A stretch of 64,000 nucleotides of DNA from Bacillota bacterium (GTDB taxonomy: Bacteria; Bacillota; Sulfobacillia; JACIYH01): the NCBI GenBank assembly GCA_030019365.1, contig JASEFA010000007.1, forward strand, positions 62,001 through 126,000. The letters run 5' to 3'. This document shows, one piece after another, positions 61,142 to 64,000 of this stretch; positions within the stretch are counted from its first letter, which is position 1; each line of letters starts with the position of its first letter. The notes beneath the pieces are model-generated. The model saw only the letters and a program-made list of their open reading frames with translations. It did not search any database and was not told the DNA's origin. The translations under genes were made by a program, and so were the position numbers.

Positions 61142-61285
61142 TGGGGGGCGGTCCGGCGCGCGGGGCGCGCGACCCCGCGCCGTCCACGGGATGCCGCCCG
61201 GCGCGCGACGCCGCGCCGTCAATGTGATGCCTGCCACCGCCGCGCTGGCGGGACCCGGCCGGGCGGGCTCGGAGAGGAGAAACTT
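61142..61285 (+). other. Spacer between dnaJ and clpB with a 36-bp direct repeat
   Basis: This 144-bp GC-rich gap has no gene. GCGCGCGACSCCGCGCCGTC occurs at 61165 and again at 61201 (36-bp period), and the copies include GC-rich inverted repeats. No promoter is visible, so clpB may be read through from dnaK. Confidence 0.6.
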
Positions 61286-63874
61286 GTGGTGCAACCGGAG
61301 CGATTCACGGTGGAATCCCAGGAGGCCCTGGCTTCCGCTCAGGCCCTGGCCCGGTCGGGCCAGCGCAGCCAGGTGGAGCCGGAGGACCTCCTTTTGGCAT
61401 TGTTGCGCCAGGAGGAAGGGCTGGTCCCCACTCTGGTGGCCCGCTGCGGGGCCGACCCGGCCGCCCTGGCGACCGAGATGGAGAGGGAGCTGGAACGTTC
61501 CCCCCGGGCCTACGGTGCCGCGGCCGGTGCCTATGTATCCCCGCGGCTTACCCAGGCGCTGGACCGGGCTGAGGCCGCGGCGAGGCGTTTGCAGGACGAG
61601 TACGTTTCTACCGAGCACCTGCTACTCGGCTTGCTGGACGGCAGCGGAGCCGCCGGTCGTGCCCTGCGGGCGGCCGGGCTGAAGGAAGAGATGGTGATGA
61701 GGGCCCTGGCCGGGGTGCGCGGTACCCAGCGGGTGACCGACCCCGAGCCCGAGGGCAAGTACCGGGTGCTGGAGCGGTACTGCCGGGACCTCACCGGCCT
61801 GGTCCGGCGGGGGAAGCTGGACCCCGTCATCGGCCGGGACGAGGAGATCCGGCGGGTGATCCAGGTCCTGTCCCGGCGGACGAAGAACAATCCCGTGCTC
61901 ATCGGGGAGCCCGGCGTGGGCAAGACGGCGATTGCCGAGGGGCTGGCCCAGCGGGTGGCCAACGGGGACGTCCCCGAGAGCCTGAAGGACAGGCGGGTGT
62001 TGGCCCTGGACCTGGGCGCCCTGGTGGCGGGCACCAAGTACCGGGGCGAGTTCGAGGACCGCATGAAGGCTCTCCTGAAGGAGATCGAGGCGGCCGAAGG
62101 CCGCATCATCCTCTTCATCGACGAACTGCACACCCTGGTGGGGGCTGGCGCTGCCGAGGGGGCGGTGGATGCTTCCAACCTGCTCAAGCCGGCGCTCGCC
62201 CGGGGTGAACTGCGCTGCGTGGGCGCCACCACCCTGGACGAGTACCGCAAGCACATCGAGAAGGATGCCGCCCTCGAGCGCCGTTTCCAGCCCATCTACG
62301 TGGGCGAACCCTCGGTGGAGGACACCATCGGCATCCTGCGCGGGCTGAAGGAAAAGTACGAGGTCCACCACGGGGTGCGCATCCGCGACTCCGCCCTGGT
62401 GGCGGCGGCCACCATGTCCGCCCGCTACATCTCCGACCGCTTCCTGCCCGACAAGGCCATCGACCTGGTGGACGAGGCGGCCGCCCGTCTGCGCACCGAG
62501 ATGGACAGCCTGCCCGCCGCCATCGATTCCCCCGAGCGACGCGCCCGCCAGCTGGAGATCGAGGCCCAGGCCCTTTCCCGGGAAGAGGAGCCGGCCGCGG
62601 GGGAAAGGCTGCACCAGGTGCAGAGCGAGCTGGAGTCGCTACGGGCCCGCATGGCCGAGGCCCGCACCCGCTGGGAGCGGGAGAAACAGCTCATCGGCCG
62701 GGTGCGGGAACTGAAGGAGAAGATCGAGCAGACCCGCACCGAGGAGGAGCAGGCCGAGCGCCGGGGCGACCTGGGCCGGGCGGCCGAGTTGCGCTACGGC
62801 GTGCGCCTCTCCCTGCAGAAGGAGCTGGAGCAGGCCAACCGGGAACTGGAGGCCATCCCGGTCGGCCAGCGCCTGCTCAAGGAAGAGGTGGACGAGGAGG
62901 ATATCGCCCAGGTGGTGGCCAGGTGGACGGGCATCCCCGTCGCCCGCCTGCTGGAGGGCGAAATGCAGAAGCTCGTGCGCATGGAGGAGCGCCTGCGGCA
63001 GCGGGTGGTGGGTCAGGACGAGGCGGTGGGCGCCGTCTCCGACGTAATCCGCCGGGCCCGGGCGGGACTGGCCGACCCCAACCGTCCCCTGGGCTCGTTT
63101 CTCTTCCTGGGGCCCACCGGGGTGGGCAAGACCGAACTGGCCCGCGCCCTGGCCGAGTTCCTCTTCGACGACGAGCGGGCCCTCACCCGCATCGACATGT
63201 CCGAGTACCAGGAGCGCCACACCGTCTCCCGGTTGATCGGGGCCCCACCAGGGTACGTGGGCTATGAAGAGGGTGGCCAGCTCACGGAGGCGGTGCGCCG
63301 CCGCCCGTACTCCATCGTGCTGTTCGACGAGGCGGAGAAGGCGCACCCCGAGGTGTTCAACCTGCTCTTGCAGCTCCTGGACGATGGCCGCCTCACCGAC
63401 GGCCACGGCCGCACGGTGGACTTCCGGAATGTGGTGGTCATCATGACCTCCAACCTGGGCTCCACCTGGATCCAGGAGCTGGGGGGCCGCGATGACGCCG
63501 AGATGCGCCGGCGGGTGATGGAGGCGGTGCGGGGCCACTTCCGGCCCGAGTTCCTCAACCGGCTGGACGAGATCGTCATCTTCAACAGCCTGGGGCCCGC
63601 CCAGATCCGGCGCATCGTGGACCTGCAACTCGACCGCCTGGCTGCCCGCCTCAAGGAGCAGGACCTGCACCTGGAGGTGAGCGAGGGTGCTCGCGACCTC
63701 CTGGCGGAAGAGGGCTTCGACCCCGTCTTCGGCGCCCGCCCCCTGCGCCGCACCATCGAGCGCGAGGTGGCCAACCGGGTGGCCAGCGCCATCCTGCAGG
63801 GCCGGTTCCGCCCCGGCGACACCGTCCTGGTCGACCGGCAGGGATACGATCTGGTGCTGACGAAGAAGCAGTAG
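61286..63874 (+). CDS. clpB: ATP-dependent disaggregase ClpB
   Basis: This 862-residue Hsp100 has the double Clp N-domain, first AAA+ domain with Walker [14 protein letters not shown] near residue 207, the coiled-coil middle domain (residues about 410-530), and second AAA+ domain with Walker [15 protein letters not shown] near residue 612 and [21 protein letters not shown]. Length and order are normal for ClpB; the ClpC tyrosine/F-loop for ClpP (an (I/L)GF/LGF tripeptide) is not seen in the second module. It resolubilises aggregates with DnaK, GrpE and DnaJ. GTG 61286 or 61289 follows GGAGAGGAGA. Confidence 0.95.
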   Translation: MVQPERFTVESQEALASAQALARSGQRSQVEPEDLLLALLRQEEGLVPTLVARCGADPAALATEMERELERSPRAYGAAAGAYVSPRLTQALDRAEAAARRLQDEYVSTEHLLLGLLDGSGAAGRALRAAGLKEEMVMRALAGVRGTQRVTDPEPEGKYRVLERYCRDLTGLVRRGKLDPVIGRDEEIRRVIQVLSRRTKNNPVLIGEPGVGKTAIAEGLAQRVANGDVPESLKDRRVLALDLGALVAGTKYRGEFEDRMKALLKEIEAAEGRIILFIDELHTLVGAGAAEGAVDASNLLKPALARGELRCVGATTLDEYRKHIEKDAALERRFQPIYVGEPSVEDTIGILRGLKEKYEVHHGVRIRDSALVAAATMSARYISDRFLPDKAIDLVDEAAARLRTEMDSLPAAIDSPERRARQLEIEAQALSREEEPAAGERLHQVQSELESLRARMAEARTRWEREKQLIGRVRELKEKIEQTRTEEEQAERRGDLGRAAELRYGVRLSLQKELEQANRELEAIPVGQRLLKEEVDEEDIAQVVARWTGIPVARLLEGEMQKLVRMEERLRQRVVGQDEAVGAVSDVIRRARAGLADPNRPLGSFLFLGPTGVGKTELARALAEFLFDDERALTRIDMSEYQERHTVSRLIGAPPGYVGYEEGGQLTEAVRRRPYSIVLFDEAEKAHPEVFNLLLQLLDDGRLTDGHGRTVDFRNVVVIMTSNLGSTWIQELGGRDDAEMRRRVMEAVRGHFRPEFLNRLDEIVIFNSLGPAQIRRIVDLQLDRLAARLKEQDLHLEVSEGARDLLAEEGFDPVFGARPLRRTIEREVANRVASAILQGRFRPGDTVLVDRQGYDLVLTKKQ

Positions 63875-63910
63875 CAAATCCGCGCGGCGGGTTGAAGGGG
63901 GGCGGGGCGG

Positions 63911-64000
63911 ATGTTCGTGCGGGACCGCATGAGCCGTAATCCCCAGGTGGTGCGGGCGGAGGAAACCCTCCGGCGGGCACGGGAGTTGATGGGGGAGCGG
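63911..64000 (+). CDS. CBS-domain protein, N-terminal fragment
   Basis: The frame is open from ATG 63911 to the window edge and encodes 30 residues starting MFVRDRMSRNPQVVRAEETL. This is the standard beginning of a CBS-domain protein (FVRDxMSRNPxxV), for example an AcuB-like one. It starts 36 bp after clpB behind a GGGGCGGGGCGG site. The rest lies outside the window. Confidence 0.7.
   Translation, partial: MFVRDRMSRNPQVVRAEETLRRARELMGER

Overview
The window is a GC-rich (roughly two thirds G+C or more by eye), densely coding bacterial chromosome segment with no phage genes, insertion sequences or CRISPR array. A LonB-type sporulation Lon protease, a DUF2225 protein, the redox repressor Rex and a GTG/TTG-rich start usage with strong purine-rich ribosome binding sites point to a deep-branching high-GC member of the Bacillota (Symbiobacterium/Limnochorda/Thermaerobacter-like). 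An HspR-led heat-shock operon fits that group better than a HrcA/CIRCE-controlled classical Firmicute. The placement is inference.

Layout. 1-2.7 kb: branched-chain amino-acid type ABC transporter (livH end, livM, livG, livF). 2.7-4.9 kb, minus strand: panB and an unrecognised 420-residue protein. 5-9.4 kb: DUF2225 zinc protein, then a MarR-led housekeeping operon (murI, rph, rdgB, phosphodiesterase). 9.4-10.2 kb: seven tRNA genes (Pro, Gly, Arg, His, Gln, Lys, Leu) behind a near-consensus promoter. 10.4-15.4 kb: proteostasis cluster tig-clpP-clpX-lonB. 15.3-18.1 kb, minus strand: EamA exporter and a secreted CapA-type protein with SLH domains. 18.2-24.9 kb: a TetR repressor with a FadR-like operator leads a quinone-type operon (ubiD, ubiA, SsuA/ThiY-like ABC transporter, ubiE/menG). 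25-31 kb: rex, then methylmalonyl-CoA mutase (large and B12 subunits), meaB, an acyl-CoA dehydrogenase and an iron-sulfur flavoprotein. 31-34.3 kb: a repeat-containing coiled-coil membrane protein and M28 and M42 peptidases. 34.5-42.2 kb: a carbohydrate ABC transporter with a TreT-like trehalose synthase, a DUF5752-like protein and a divergent galT.

42.3-56.7 kb is the most unusual region. A PrpR-type sigma-54 activator is transcribed divergently from a long gene array that starts at a textbook -24/-12 promoter (44456-44471), with tandem palindromic repeats about 75-100 bp upstream in the position expected for activator sites. The array encodes a four-subunit 2-oxoacid:ferredoxin oxidoreductase, a pair of unrecognised proteins (a ferredoxin-fusion protein and a Cys/His-rich partner), a TctCBA tricarboxylate-type transporter, a CooF-like ferredoxin, a shortened CooS-like protein that keeps the cluster cysteines but appears to lack the C-cluster His and the catalytic Lys, a second copy of the unrecognised pair, and an FAD/NAD oxidoreductase. 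The two copies of the pair, one beside the oxidoreductase and one beside the CooS-like protein, tie the halves together. I read this as an inducible carboxylate uptake and ferredoxin-redox module whose central chemistry is not described.

56.8-63.9 kb: hspR-dnaK-grpE-dnaJ-clpB heat-shock cluster behind a strong promoter with a duplicated -35 region. The window ends in the start of a CBS-domain gene.
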